This document shows positions 9,806-22,081 of a stretch of DNA of 64,000 nt, in pieces. The stretch comes from Rhynchopus euleeides. Its lineage: Eukaryota; Euglenozoa; Diplonemea; Diplonemida; Diplonemidae. Within the stretch, counting starts at the first letter, position 1; each line of letters opens with the position of its first letter. The notes beneath the pieces were generated by a model that searched no databases, was not told the origin of the DNA, and saw only the letters and a list, made by a program, of their open reading frames with translations. The position numbers and the translations under genes were made by a program. The stretch covers positions 1,426,001 to 1,490,000 of the forward strand of contig OY723315.1 of the NCBI GenBank assembly GCA_963210315.1, in the 5' to 3' direction.

Positions 9806-11176
9806 GGAGGGTGTCCTAAATTTAGGAAATTTTTGAAAATTTTTGAAAAATTTGGGGGATTTTTTGAAAAAATGGCGAAAAAAAGGGTGTGGGGAGTTGG
9901 GTCCAGTTTAGCAAAGTCCGTGTATTTGGACGCGGCCCCTCAGATAAGGAAGCCGCGTCTCAGGTGCAGGATGTGGGGTGTTGTCGATTTTTCAGGGTTC
10001 GACATTCTCGGGCTGGACGGAGAGAAACGGTGGGTGCAACTCTGATCAGAAAAAACTTCAACCGAAAAAACGGGGTGTAGCTCCCTGACTGACGAGCAGC
10101 GGGAGGTGGCGAAGAGAAGCTCCTCATGCGTGGCGGCCTCCCTCGTTCGCGGCGGGAGAGGCATCCGGGGGTACGAGAGCGGCACCCGCCTGAGTTCTTT
10201 ATGGAACCCACAAACCTGGGTGGTAGCCGGCCTCACGGATGTGAGGTTGGAAATGCTCCGGGAGACAGCCGATGGCGCCTCAACGCCACAGGCTATCGTT
10301 GCCGGCTTGGTGCCCATATGGTGCAAGATGAGCGGCGGAATCCGCGAACTTCGGGAACTATCAGGTAGTTTGAACGCTGAAGACTGCCCCGCCAGGCTGA
10401 ATGGGAGTCACAACGCGATGAGGAACAAGGATCAGCAGCGCCCTTTCCGGCAAACACAGGGCAGCTCTCCCTGAGCAGCTGGGAATGAAACGGGACGGAA
10501 CTAACGAGCAGCAGCGAAAATGTTGCAGAGCACCAGTAACCACAACGAGTCCATGACACAAGTGGAACTGCAGACACGGGGCAGCCAAGAACCGGACGCA
10601 GTCGCAGGAGACCACCTCCACTGTCAGAACGAGCAGAACTGAGAGACACTCAATGGGATGGAGCGGAATCACTGTAACGGGGACACACTGATGGCACACA
10701 GTACAGACAGACAGAAGTCAGAGTGAAACGGTTGTACAAAGGGCTCGGCTTCACCGACGTCCTTAGTACAGAGTGAAACGACGACGCCGCCGAAGGCGGC
10801 CAATCCGCCGCCCGAAGGGCGGCGGAAAAATTTTTGGGGTGTTTTTGGGTGAAAAACCGGGCAACCTGGGCCCTTTGGGACCACATAGGCCAGGAAAGGC
10901 CAAAATTTTCGATTTTTTTCGGAAATTTTTCGGTTTTTCAGAGTGTGGCAGTCCGCAGATACAGATTTTCGGGTCGGAAAAAAAAATTTTTTTTCGACCC
11001 AAAAAAATCGGATTTTTTCGGGGAGGGTCTCCGGTGGCCCCCCCTGGATTTCCTGATTTTTCCCGATTTTTCCTGATTTTCGGATTTTGCTCGAAATTTG
11101 CCCTTGTGTCAACCAGTGGCAAAATTTTCGGAAAATCGGGAAAAATCAGGAAAATCCGGAGAACCGGACACCCTCC
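9806..11176. mobile_element. 1.37 kb DNA element, copy 2, nested in the foldback
   Basis: Same ends as the copy at 3126-4488 (GGAGGGTGTCC/GGACACCCTCC). ATA flanks both sides (9803-9805 and 11177-11179). The second foldback copy has the uninterrupted target GGCATATACATG near 46238. Differences from copy 1 are scattered substitutions and a few small indels, so both moved fairly recently. Confidence 0.8.
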
Positions 11177-11501
11177 ATATACATGTATTATACATGTATA
11201 ATAGTTGACATGCAAGTATTATACATGTATAATACATGTATTATACTTGTAGTTATACATGTAAAATTTACAAGATCCCACCGTGTAAGGTTTTCCCTAC
11301 CCCCCCCCCCCCCCCTCAATTTTTATGCCGGAGCCATGCAACCAACGAAACAAACTGTGCGCTGCACTGCAAGACACCCCCCACACCCCCCCCCCCCCCC
11401 AGCAGGTGTGTCAGGGTGTCCTTCTTTCACGACCGACCCGACGAATCCCTCACACACCCCCACCCCCACTGGGTCCTTCCCTCCCGCCCCCCTATCTCTC
11501 C

Positions 11502-12188
11502 ATGGCTGCAGACACATCGAACGGGAGTGGCGGTAGGAAGAACCACCGTGTGCTTGGCCGCCTCTACACAGCACAGAGCTTCGCAACCCCTGAGGAGCGG
11601 ATGCAGTATCTGCAGCGTGAGAAGCAAGCCTTGGAGGCAGCGGAGCGCAAGGTGGAGAAGAAGCTCGCCAGGGATCAGGTGGAGCGCCTCGGCGACAGGC
11701 TGTGCAGCGACACAGTGGTGCGGAAGAGGGCCGAGAGGGAGCGTATGTTGGACCGCATGGTGAAGGAGGACAGGAGCCGCACACAGAAGATTGACGCAGA
11801 ACGGCTGGAGCGCGCCTCGGATCGCCTCTCGACCCGCCATAGGTCTGCTGCAGCTATGAGGCCCACTGGGTGCAACCGCCTCGCCCCTCTGTCGGGACCC
11901 ACCCTGGATGCTGCCAACCGCCAGGCGTACTACGCACCTCTGCAGCACATCGCGCAGGTCACCACCTCGCTGGAGCAGAAGTATAAAGTGTCGCTGCAGC
12001 GCAAGGTGCAACTGCCCCCCTCGGTTCTGGCAGCCGCCTTCACCCGGCTGCACGCGCAGCAGCAGAAGTCGCGCGAAGCGAGGATAGCCAAGACCCTCGC
12101 AGTGGTGGCGGAGCAGTCGCCGAAGGCGGGCACCCTGTCCAGCCAGCAGATGAAGGACAGCGTGCAGCGTCTTTACACCAACGCATGA
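11502..12188 (+). CDS. Charged helical protein of unknown function (228 aa)
   Basis: I chose ATG at 11502 (CTCCATGG context). The frame is open upstream, but that part is Pro-rich translation of C-runs. Residues 20-110 are rich in Glu, Arg and Lys with heptad-like spacing (ERMQYLQREKQALEAAERKV), so a coiled coil is likely. The C-terminal half (YYAPLQHIAQVTTSLEQKY onward) also looks helical. There is no signal peptide, membrane segment or known motif. It begins about 215 bp downstream of the foldback element. Composition and codon use look genuine, but I assign no function. Confidence 0.65.
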   Translation: MAADTSNGSGGRKNHRVLGRLYTAQSFATPEERMQYLQREKQALEAAERKVEKKLARDQVERLGDRLCSDTVVRKRAERERMLDRMVKEDRSRTQKIDAERLERASDRLSTRHRSAAAMRPTGCNRLAPLSGPTLDAANRQAYYAPLQHIAQVTTSLEQKYKVSLQRKVQLPPSVLAAAFTRLHAQQQKSREARIAKTLAVVAEQSPKAGTLSSQQMKDSVQRLYTNA

Positions 12189-13696
12189 TCTGATGGGCGG
12201 TGGTGAGTGTGTTGGGTTGGTATCACGACAAGTGTTTTATGTCGCCCAGCCTGGGTCAGGGCGTGTGGGTTGTTTGTCATAGAAAGCGTCGCAGTGTGCA
12301 AGATGGTAGCCTCGCACACCTGCCTCCTCCGTCTTTCCAGACAGGGGCCGTGCGGGTGTCGCAAGGCAGCTGTATCCCATTCCCATGGTGTGCGCGCAGC
12401 TTAGCTGCTGTGCTGCTAGAACGGCAAAAGGAACTTGTGGTGGATGCCGTCAGCAAGGCAAGCTCTTTGAAAGGTTTTGAAGCCCCACCCTCCGCGCAGC
12501 ACGACCCTCCGTAGTGCAGTGGTCGTTCAATACCACCCGACGGAACTACATCCCCCTGGTGCGCTGCAGCATCGCGTCTGTCTTCTTCAGCGCCTTCCGC
12601 TTCGCCCCGGACTTCCCGCTGTGAGTGAGGGGCGTTGCAGATAGGCACCCGGACTCGACAGTGTTGTCCCTCGCCCCATGACATGTCCCATGGCAATACG
12701 GAAGGAGGAGGCATTCGCACCCATGGTTGTCCTGCTCGTCCTGGTCGGCGTTGGCCTCGTTCACCGCATCCAGGAAGGCTGGCGTCGAGGCTGGACCCAA
12801 TGATAGTTCTTCGGTGTTTCTTTGATTCTTCTTCTTGGTGTTTTCTTGTGCCAGTGCACTCCTCGGCACACCCTGCGGCTGCTTCGCCGGGAATATCCCA
12901 GGTCCTGGCCACCAGGTATAGTGTCGTTGTCGCGACGCAGTCCTCTCCGGGGCACGCAGTAGGACTGCCCGTCCGTTGTCATGTGATCCATGTGGGCCTG
13001 CCACCCCATCTCCTCCGGGTCACGCGTGCAGCGGCTCGTTTACTGTGGAGGTTGCGGCCTCGTCGTCGACGATCGCGGCTGCGGCACGAAGCCCGGTGGT
13101 GTTCGGGACAGCGATGAAGGTATTTTTGCACACACATAGTGTAGTGCGATCGGAAACCAGACGGCGCCCCACCCCCACGACTCGTTTGCCCTTTTTCCTG
13201 TTGTGTTTGTTTCACTAACACTCAGTGCGCCCCGCGCAGGTCCGTGTGGGGATCGTTCAATGGAAAAAGAGTGTTTGCATATCATTGTCAGAGTCGGGGG
13301 GAAAGGGAAGCTGCCTGGTTTTTAACATAATATTTCACCCCCACCCCCAAGGCAACCAACACACCGCCCCTTCCTTCTCTCGACGAAGCCTTGTTTCAAC
13401 CGCCACCATGCCATCTCACAGGAACTCAGCGAGACCGACAGGTCCCGGGAACACACCACACACATCTACACAGCCACCCCCTCAACACGGGCAGGGTGAG
13501 CCAGACCGACAGGGTTCAGTGGTGTGTGTGGAGAGGGAGGGGGCAGCACCCCCTCACTCTCTCCACCACGCCACCCCCATAGAACCCGCAGCTATCCCCT
13601 CCTCCAACCACCTCCCCCCTTTCCGCCCCTCCCCGCCCTACAGCCCCCCCACGGTCTTTCGGGGGAGTTATTGTTTAGAATCTGGCGGGGGCAGAG
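12189..13696. other. Intergenic, nothing recognised
   Basis: About 1.5 kb. Frames on both strands are short and of biased composition. I see no repeat ends, RNA gene or conserved domain. The last 350 bases are C-rich and pyrimidine-rich, as before other genes here. Confidence 0.5.
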
Positions 13697-13728
13697 ATGG
13701 CCACAGCGGTTAACCCGGGTGGGGCGAT

Positions 13729-13760
<32 letters not shown>

Positions 13761-15166
13761 AGCAGGCCCCGTCATCACAGTCCTCACAAACCGGTGAGCC
13801 GGACGGGTTGAGCAAAGACGTAAGAGGGCTTATGAAGAGCCAGCGGAGGGTTCGGGGTGTGATAACAAGCGTTGTGGAAGGGAGGTGTCTTATCCAGAGC
13901 GAGCATGGCGTGTTTCCCTTCGACAGGCGGAGCGTGAAGGTCAATAAGAACCACCCGCAGAGGAAGCCTCAGAAGGGAGACCCGTGCGAATTCCGTTTGA
14001 CGGAGCAGAAGCCTGTGTTTGCCGTGTCCATCCGGGTCTCCGTCCCCCGCACCATGGATCCTGAGGCAATCAGCGTGTGCTACACCATGCTGGAGCAGGC
14101 CTGTGGAGGAATCGTCTCGATGGTCTACCAGGTTGAAGGTGCCTCGGCACGGCATGCGATCTGCATCCTCTACCTTACATTCCGCATCCTTGACACCGTG
14201 TCGGAGCACGCCAGCGACATCCTCAGCGGCTTCCCCAGCCTCCTGACGAACGGCGATGGGACAATGTCCCAGGCTTTGCAGAGCTACACCTACCTCATCC
14301 AGGACCCATTTGAGAGGTCTCTCCTACAGTCTCTCCCGCATGTCGTCGCGCTTCTCAACGCCCTCCCTCAGCCGTTCTCCCAGGCAGTGGCCCAAGGGAC
14401 ACGCCTTCGCTGCGAGTCGCTGATGGCCCACCGCCAGGGTGGGAGTGCCTCCCCCGTCTCCGGAGGCGATTCGCACAGCCTCCTGGAATATACATCTCTG
14501 TGCACCTGCCTGGGGGGGACCCTCACGGAGTCACTCTGCATGGTGTTCGCGGCGCAGGCGAGCGGGGTTGACGGGGCTACGGGGGATGGGGTGACGCTCG
14601 ACCCAGGCATGGCGAGGCATGCCGGGATTTTCGTCCTGAAGTGCCACAGCGTGCGGACGCAGTGGATGGGTGGGATCTCGAGTGGGGCGCGGTGGCCGAA
14701 GGACCTCAGGGCGCAGGCGGAGAAGGAGGGCCTGACAGATCCGGAGGCCATCACGGCATGTGTCGTGAGGATCATGATAGTGGACGCATTGGGGCATGCC
14801 TCAAAGGCGCTGACGTATCTCGGGTCGCTCGCGGGGTTGAAGACCGGGCTCCACCCCTTCCGCTTCACAGCGGTTCAGGTTGTCCTCGCGTTTGCCCAGC
14901 TCTGCATCCTGTGGAACTCCAAATCCGTAACACAGCAGGGGTCGAGCATCGGGCGGGAGGCTTCCGCAGCCCTGATGCGCATCAAAACACCCGCCGAAGC
15001 CGCAGCCGCGGTGCAGCTCTCCCTAGCCACGCTGCGCGGCTCGATCACCCCCGAGGACAAGATGGCTGCGCAAGCGGTCGCCCTGGTTGCCCAAGCGGAG
15101 GCGGCATTGGCCCCTTTAGAAGCATACTCTGATGCTGCATCCCCTCGGAAGGGGACATGCAGTTAG
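13697..15166 (+). CDS. polyQ protein with an OB-fold-like segment (489 aa)
   Basis: ATG at 13697 (GAGATGGCC context). Residues 12-23 are a glutamine tract encoded by CAG interrupted with CAA. Residues 50-113 (RVRGVITSVVEGRCLIQSEH, then GVFPFDRRSV, ending PVFAVSIRV) resemble a cold-shock or S1-type OB strand pattern and could bind nucleic acid; this is a pattern reading only. The remaining 370 residues look helical, with Ala/Leu-rich segments and no motif I know. It ends at TAG just before a long G-rich tract. It is a single open frame with no intron and reads as an intact host gene. Confidence 0.75.
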
Positions 15167-15177
15167 TGCAATATGTG

Positions 15178-15262
15178 TGGGGGGGTGGGGTGGGGGGGGG
15201 GGGAGAGCGGGGAGGAGGCAGCGGGGGCTTAGGTGGGGGAGAGGGGAGGGGAGGGGTGGGGT
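15178..15262 (+). other. G-quadruplex-prone tract just after a stop codon
   Basis: Some 85 bases, mostly G with runs of 3 to 11 G, begin 12 bases after the TAG of the polyQ protein gene. Such a tract on the coding strand could fold into G-quadruplexes in the 3' UTR or stall polymerase. That role is inference. Confidence 0.5.
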
Positions 15263-18200
15263 GTCGTGGTGGGATGTGTTATGCGAATGTGGCTTTTTCG
15301 AGCCGGGAGCTAAGGGGGGGGGGGGGTGGAGGGCACCAACACCTGGATCACACGGATACCCCCCGGTGCCCCTTTAGTCAAATGGTATGGGGGAGTGGGC
15401 GGGTTCTGTTGTGTGGGTGGCGTCAGAACGCATCCATGTGGGATTCCACGCGTTGTTTTTCCTTCTTCGAGAAGGATCAGGAAAACTGGAGTAGCGGTGT
15501 TTCACTTTTTCGAGGGGAAAATTTCAAAAATTGGAAAAAAAAAGGAAAATGGTGGCTGGTTCGAAAGGTGCCCTGCCCTACCCAAATAGGGCGCCGCACT
15601 GACGCACAGTTCTGACCTCGTGCGGTGTGGATGCGCTCTCATGTCTTCCCCAATGGCTCTTCTCCCTTCAAGTGTGTTGCAGCAGCAGCATGCTCCGGCA
15701 TGTTGTCAAAATGATTATGTTCAAACGATGGTGAGTGAGGGTGATGAAATGCGCAGTGTGCTCACCGGAGGGGGTGGGTTTTTTTTGCTGCTGCTGGAGG
15801 CATGGCTATAATATATTGTGCGCAGAAAGAGGAGGGGTGGGGGTATCCTCAAATGCGGGGGGGGGGGGGGGTGGGCGGGCGGTCTCGAAAAACTGGCTCA
15901 GAAGTGACAGAACCCGATTCCCGATCGGGGGGGTTTGTTCTCCTTCTGTGGGGGGTTTTTTGGCCTCCCCCGCCCCCTCCTCCCCCCCTCCCTTTCTTTT
16001 TTACCCCCCACAGTGCTCACGAGAAGGTGCCCTGACTTGGAAACCAAATCTTACCTTGCGCAGTCGCCGCCACCCCTGCACTCTACCCCACATCACCCCC
16101 TCACCCTTAGATGCAGCAGTGATCGCATCAAGAGCAGGCCGAGCTCGGTGCGCTCGACCTGCTTGCAATAAGATTCATTCTGGGTGTGCCGTCTCCCCTT
16201 GTTGCCCCATTTGATTTCTTCAATGTGTCCGACCGAGGGATGCACGATGGTGCAAACATGCAGGACACCAGCAAAAAAGCGCCACAGGATTTTCTTTTGT
16301 GCAACGGCGTTATTCTTTGTGTTGGACTGTCGCGTGGCCCTTTGAGCCTCTGTGGTTGTGTCACATCGAGGTGTCAGACCCGCATTGCCGCCTTTTTTTC
16401 CTCCTCCTTTTCTCTCTCTCAAGTGATCGATAGCCTGCACCACGGTTTTGTTGACAACCTGCTGCTCAAGCTGCTCAAGAAGGATCCGTTATACCTGTGC
16501 GGTATTCCGGAACCAACCCGCAAAGAAGTTTCTCCGGGACAAGCCGCAATACTACTGCCAATAGTGCCTCGGGACTCCAGTGCCCAGGGGGGGGGGGGGG
16601 TGTCAAGGGCAGTTCATCAAGGGGCATGTCGTCATACAGATGCATTGAGTGGTGCCCACAAGGCAACCCCTCCAGTGCGGAGCAGAAGCAGTGGGGGTAT
16701 GGGGTAGGAGGGCCTGGTGGGGGGGGGGGGTGGAGGGTGAGAGTGCCCTTCTCATACTGTTTAATGCGCGTGCTACCCAGCTTTTCTCACCCCCCGGAAC
16801 ACAATATAAAAAACTTAGAGATTATCTTTGACACCCACCCCTCGGCATGCATGTCATGCGAGGAGAGGGTGGGTGGGGGTGGGGGGGGGGGGGGGCGGGC
16901 TGATTCTAAGATTTTCCTTCATCACCCTCCCCCGTCTCTCTCTCCCTCTCTCTCAAGCGCTTGACAGCGCGCCTCTGGCGTGCTGCTCCCGTGAGGCTCA
17001 AACACCCCACTCTCGTATACCCACTCTACCTGATCCCCCAGCTCGTGCGTATCCCCCTCAGCAATCAAATGCGGTCTCAGCTCTCTGTGTCGAGCTTGTG
17101 CCAGTAGGTCGTTAGTTTGCCCCCCCTCCCCTGGCAGACCCCAAGGCGGAGTATATCACTGAATCTCAGGATTTGCATGCACCGTTTTTTTTGAGTTACC
17201 ACTTTACAGGGACTGAACACAGCCTTGAGACAGAGAGTGTGCTCGCGGCGGGAAAATATATTCCCCGGAAATCTGTTTTCCACGTTGGCTATGTTGCATT
17301 AGCGTACCCGCAGCGTGCAGGAAGTCCACGAAAGACTGTCGCACGAGAACTGATACTGTTTTTCGCACAGTTGCTGGATGCAGTGTTCTCTCCCATGAAG
17401 GGAACAGGGAGTACGAATGACCATTCTGTCAAAGCAAGAGCATTCTCCCCCAGAAACGGGTCTCTGCGGTAGCCCAGGCTCTCATAAAGTGCCTGTGTGG
17501 GGTGACACCGCAGTGTGGTTGTCGACCATCTAATAGTAAACCCTCTGGAGGCCGTCGCTCTCAGAAGTGCAGAAAAGTGCCCATTACTACGACGCACGAT
17601 TCGTTCCATTCCCCGCCCCCCTTCCCATGACCCCCCCCCCGCCCCCCCCGCCCCCCCCATTCCTTTCCGTAATACGAAATGGCAAATGCGCCGGAAAACG
17701 TGTCGGAATTTGGATGCAACATAACGAAAAGGAAAACAGCCCTTCTGCTGCCCCACGCCCCCCCCCCCCCCCCCCCTCTCTCTCTGCTACTCCCGACGGG
17801 CCACACCAGGCTGTCGGATCCGCTGCTGTATTTTGGTTGTTGCTATGTGGTGTGCTTTACGTGTGAGTGTGGCAGGGGTGGGTGTGGGGAGGGGGGTGGG
17901 TGGGTGGGTGGGTGGATCCGGCGAACAGATCCTGCCCACACTCCCGCCCCCCACTTCTAGAGCTTCGGGGGGTGAGAGGGGGGGGGGTATCGGATGGTGT
18001 GTGTTTTTGGCTTGGCCCATCAAACGTAGTCTCAACACAGGACGCAGCCCGGGGAGGGGGAGTGGGGGAGTGGGGCGAGGTGTGTACTTCATGTGGGGCT
18101 GAGTGGGTTGTTTGACCTGCCCTATGCCAACTGCCGCTGTTTTCTTTCCAAGGGAATAAACGAATTGGAAACCTCCCTTGTGTGTGGTGCCCATGTTTGA

Positions 18201-19995
18201 AAGCGGGGAAATCTCCACGGATCACTAGCCTCTCTTTGTGCCGGGCGTGCGGGATGGCTTTGAGGTGTTTTGAGGCACCGGCGATGCTGCTTTCAAGGCT
18301 TAAGAAAGGGGCCATGTGACACCTGCTGCAGCAGCCCACACACTCTAACAGACAGTCGCTTGCGCTGTTTATAAATGAGCTGGGCATCGCGGGTTGTCAT
18401 TTGACTGCTGGGATGCCACATGCCGTGCGCATTCCCCTCCTTCGTTTCTTGCCACTTGCCTGTGTTTCACTCACACACATACCGGTGTGGTGTGGATTCA
18501 AAAAGGTAAAACCAAAAGAAGCCCGCATGGGCGCAGCAAAGATCATCTTCAACATGGGTCGCACACAACACTGGGTGGGTTCTCTGTTGTCCGCTGTCCA
18601 CATCATCTACTATGTGACATGTGTCAGTCCGCAAGCAGTTTTATGTCGTGTGTGCTGTTCAGTGGTGCGGCGCGCGTGGCAAACGAAAATCCAACTGAAC
18701 CCAAAATCAAAGCAACAATATTGTTTGTCGTGGTGGGGGATGGTGCCTAGTTCGCGCTGCACACCCCACCCACCCACACCACCTGGAACGAACCTACGAC
18801 AGCCCGCTCTGAAGGGCGAAGCTCTGTCCTCTCATCCTTCTGCAGAACCTTCGGGATCACAATGCAACTTTATTCCTGGTTTTTCAGCCGCCCCGCGTGT
18901 GGGAGACGTGGCGGGAGGTGTCACGTGCTTCTTCGTGCCGTTGTGCTCGCGGCACCAGACCCGTGTGATGGTGGGTCACGACGGAGCCGGATGCAAAAAG
19001 GCGCAGAACAAAGCACAGTGAAAATGTTATGGATAAGGCCTGCGTGTGGAAAGTCCCACTTCAGCTCTGCCAACTGATCGACACATCGCACTCAACAGCG
19101 AGTGATTTGTCCGTGAGAATCATCAACGTTGTGTTTTTATGAGGGACTAGCGAGCGAAGTCGCGAAATAACGAGGGATATCGTCTGACTGAGCGACGATG
19201 ATACTTTTTGGGTGGGCACCTTGATGCCACTTCACAGGGCCTCAACACAGCAGCATGTGTGCTCAACGAGTAGTTCATATCTAGTCCGTACCTGCTCTTC
19301 ACAGTTGCTGGTCTTAGTGGTTCTCCCAGCCAAGGGAGTAGTGCGATTTCGGCAAAATTTCGAAGTGAGCGGGAAATGTCACGTGGTTGGCGTGGAGGGG
19401 TGGAAGCGCCAGCGCAACAGAATCAGCGGAGTGGCGGGTGGCACTTTTGCACGCACTGCTGTGAGCGAGGGGAAGCCGCACGCCGCCGCCGTCATGAAGA
19501 GTGTTGTTTCCAAGTGGTTTTGTGTGTGCAGGGGTGGGGGAGGGGAGGGTGTGTGTTGCATCCGCCGCTGCATCAGAAAAGACAATCTGCAAGGATCAGA
19601 GCACTTGAATTCGAATTTGACTTTTCAAAATTTGGTTTGTTGGAGGATCCTTGAAATCGGTAGTGGACAGTAGCGGACAGGGCGGACATTTCCTTGTGGA
19701 AAAAGTGCCCGAAAAAAAAATTCGAAAAGGTCCCCCAGGCGTGTATCTATTTCACGGAATGAAAATAGGAATTTGGGGAAAAAATATTTTTTTGCACTAT
19801 TTTTTTGCACTTTTTTCTTTTGGATTTTATTGTGACCCTACTTGGTATTGGCAGAAAAAAATTATGTTCCCGGTCTTGGATGTGCTCAAACATTCAAAAG
19901 AACACATTTTCCGGATGCAAAAAAATTTTGCACCTGGGGGTGGAGAGGGGGGTCGGAGGGCGGTGGTGTGAGAGGCTTGCTCTCGAGCTCAAACC
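15263..19995. other. Long non-coding stretch with G and C runs
   Basis: About 4.7 kb without a gene I can support. It has many G- or C-runs (for example 15859-15873, 16589-16600, 16880-16895, 17628-17660), a GGTG array at 17883-17916 and CT-rich tracts. Open frames of 90 to 206 codons exist (for example 18401-19021) but match no family and have poor codon texture. Near 19711-19740 is a GAAAAAAAAATTCGAAAAGG word shared with the repeats near 23390 and 23625. Confidence 0.45.
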
Positions 19996-20054
19996 AACAG
20001 ATGTTCACTACCGTGGCCTCCGGCGGCTGGGGGGCTCCGCCCCCCAGACCCCCC
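19996..20054 (+). repeat. GC-hairpin repeat, copy 1
   Basis: A unit of about 60 bp: AACAGATGTTCACTACCGTG, then GCCTCCGGCGG, then the hairpin CTGGGGGGCTCCGCCCCCCAG and a C-run. The other copies start at 20135, 28162, 51681 (partial) and 51790. Confidence 0.75.
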
Positions 20055-20134
20055 CATGCGACCTGTGCTATGATTATAGCCGCTATCTGTCAGTTGTGTT
20101 GTACTTTGAGCGTATGCGACTATGGAGCCAGGCC

Positions 20135-20262
20135 AACAGACGTTCGCTACCGTGGCCTCCGGCGGCTGGGGGGCTCCGCCCCCCAGACCCCCCTGTGGCT
20201 TGTGCCTGGTCTTGGAGCCAAGTCCTTGCGCGTACGGGGCTGTGGCATATCGGTTCCAGCAC
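20135..20262 (+). repeat. GC-hairpin repeat, copy 2, with extended 3' part
   Basis: Same unit as at 19996. The 65 bases after the hairpin (AAGTCCTTGCG ... GTGGCATATC) are also shared with the copy at 51790-51912, so the repeat family is longer than the hairpin core. Confidence 0.7.
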
Positions 20263-21118
20263 CCTCGGCTGGGCCCGAGCACTGATCTCTAAGAGACGAA
20301 CCACCTTGCGAATGCGATCGGGTTTGTGGGCTTGCGGCCATGACATCTCGAAAGGGTCGTCGTGGGCCCGTGATCATGTTTCGGGTTCGACTTGGTGGGC
20401 ATCCGTGGCGAGGAACCACGTGTATGTGTGCGAGGAAGCAAGGAGATACCACACCAGGAGCCACACAGCACCAGGTCGACCTGGATCTGGTCGAGCTCAG
20501 GGGGAAGGAATCACAGTCACCAAAGTGATGTCACCACCGCCGGCCTCAACCACCAAACTGCAACCGCAGAGGTTTCGCTATTCTCACAAGGGAAGGCGCC
20601 CTGGGATGCAGCAGTGATTTGTGTGCAGCACCAAGAGGCACTGACCGCCTTGAACAGAGAGGTAGTGTACAGGTGGCGAGCAGTGGGAGGGCGTGCTGTG
20701 TCCTTCCACTTCCCCATCTACCTCCATTCGTTCACCGTTGTTGATAGCGATTTTTTCGCCATTTTTTCGAATCGTATGCATCGGTCAGGCAGAGTGAATC
20801 AAAATAGCGCAAAAATCACACCAAAATCTGTGTCTGAGGCACAGAAATCGTGCAAAAAAGCACCCAAAAAAAGTGCAAAAAAACCAAAATAGGATTTCGA
20901 AAATCGGCCAAAATACCCCCAAAATAGAGCCACACCTGAGGTCCCCCTTACAGAATTAGCCTTTTTTCAAAAAATCGGAAAATTTCGGACCGCAATTTGT
21001 ACCCAAGAAAGTGCCGAATTTTCGGACTTGGTCCGATTTGAACGATTTCCGTGCCTCTTGCAACCCCCATGAGGGGGGGCTGCTGTTTCGGGTTCTTCCG
21101 GTGGCACATGCTGGGGTG
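20263..21118. other. Intergenic, nothing recognised
   Basis: About 850 bases without a supported gene. The segment 20740-21000 is rich in A-runs and TTTTTCG/CGAAAA words like those in the 3126-4488 element, but no ends are visible. Confidence 0.4.
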
Positions 21119-21313
21119 TCAGGACAGGTAATCCTGCTCGCTGTACCCGGTGATCCCTGACGCAGCCAGGAAGTGGAGAGCCTTGGAACCCTGGTTGAGG
21201 CCTGTAACACCCGGCCTTCCTGCCACTTGTGGCATTGTGGAGTGGAGGTGGTTATGGAGAAGGTTCTCTCTCCGTCCGGTCAAGCACAACCGTCCTCTCC
21301 AGCCAGGGGTCAT
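21119..21313 (-). pseudogene. LINE ORF2 C-terminal fragment, minus strand
   Basis: The minus strand encodes a peptide ending KALHFLAASGITGYSEQDYLS. This resembles the end of the nearby plus-strand LINE (EALRYLAEAGVTEHGEKDYLNA), including the preceding NLLHNH/NLLLHN block. Only the last 60 or so residues remain, so this is a broken, oppositely oriented copy of the same or a sister family. Confidence 0.6.
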
Positions 21314-21769
21314 CTACTTTCCAAACAAGGGCCAGGAACATGCTCAAACAAACTAATTGATCAGAAAATCTGGCTTGCCGTGGAATCATTGAGCAAAATT
21401 TGGGGAGTGATTGGTGCCCCATTGCTGCATATGACATGTCCATTTTTGACGATTTTTGGGCAGAATTTGGTGCGTGGGACCTTTCGATTTTCATGAATTT
21501 TCGGAATTTCGTGGGGACCGGTACCCCATTTGAGGGCCAAAAATAACCTACCTCTGCTACCAAGGTCCTGGGCACGACCTTAAACTACCTAAGACCTAGG
21601 GAAGTCGTAAAACTCAACCCCACACCCCGAGGGCTCCCCCAGGCTGGTCCGCCTGGGCAACGGGGTCCCAGTGCATAGCACGGAGCACTGGGACAAAAGA
21701 GGGTCCGCCTTTTTCCGTCAACTCTGACATGGGGAGGGACAGCTGGAGCCACTGGCGGGGTGCTGTGTT

Positions 21770-21937
21770 GACTTCAGGGGGCTCCCAACGTGCTTCGGCA
21801 CACCGGGTTCTTGGCCTGCGGCGGCATGGTAGTCGGTCAGAGAGGCCAGCGCTTGGTCGGGGACTACTCAGAGAGGGCGTGTGCGGACTTCAGGGGGCTC
21901 CCAACGTGCATCTGCACACCGGGTTCTTGGCCTGCGG
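21770..21937 (+). repeat. Pair of 52 bp direct repeats
   Basis: GACTTCAGGGGGCTCCCAAC followed by GTGC, four variable bases and GCACACCGGGTTCTTGGCCT occurs at 21770-21821 and 21886-21937. Between and after them lies sequence leading into the LINE 3' part. A hairpin GTCCCAGTGC/GCACTGGGAC sits about 80 bases upstream. They may belong to the LINE or its target. Confidence 0.55.
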
Positions 21938-22081
21938 ACGTAGATTGCCTAAAGGTTTAGAAACCGGCCGAGCCCGTGGGGGTGACGAACGTACTGCCGG
22001 CCCGGGATTGTCAAGGTTCTTTCCCCAGATGGCTCACCAGTACCACCAAACCACACGGAGAGCAAAACCGCCGGGGAGGGG

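Larger units (their letters stand above)
4611..11285. mobile_element. Foldback element, copy 1, carrying four nested insertions
   Basis: The termini CACGGTGGGATCTTGTAAAT and its complement are flanked by TA on both sides (4609-4610 and 11286-11287). The element's own sequence is 4611-4698, 8147-8197, 9008-9050, 9396-9805 and 11177-11285. Joined in order these match the second copy at 45390-46329. They form one long palindrome centred at 9549/9550. The arms are made of the words ATACATGTAT, CTTGCATGCAAG, CTTGTCATGCAAG and TATATCAAGTAAAAATA. No coding sequence belongs to the foldback itself. Confidence 0.85.

Noticed and set aside
18401-19021. 206-codon open frame as a gene
   Set aside because: Composition and codon texture are like the surrounding non-coding sequence, and there is no motif or homologous pattern.
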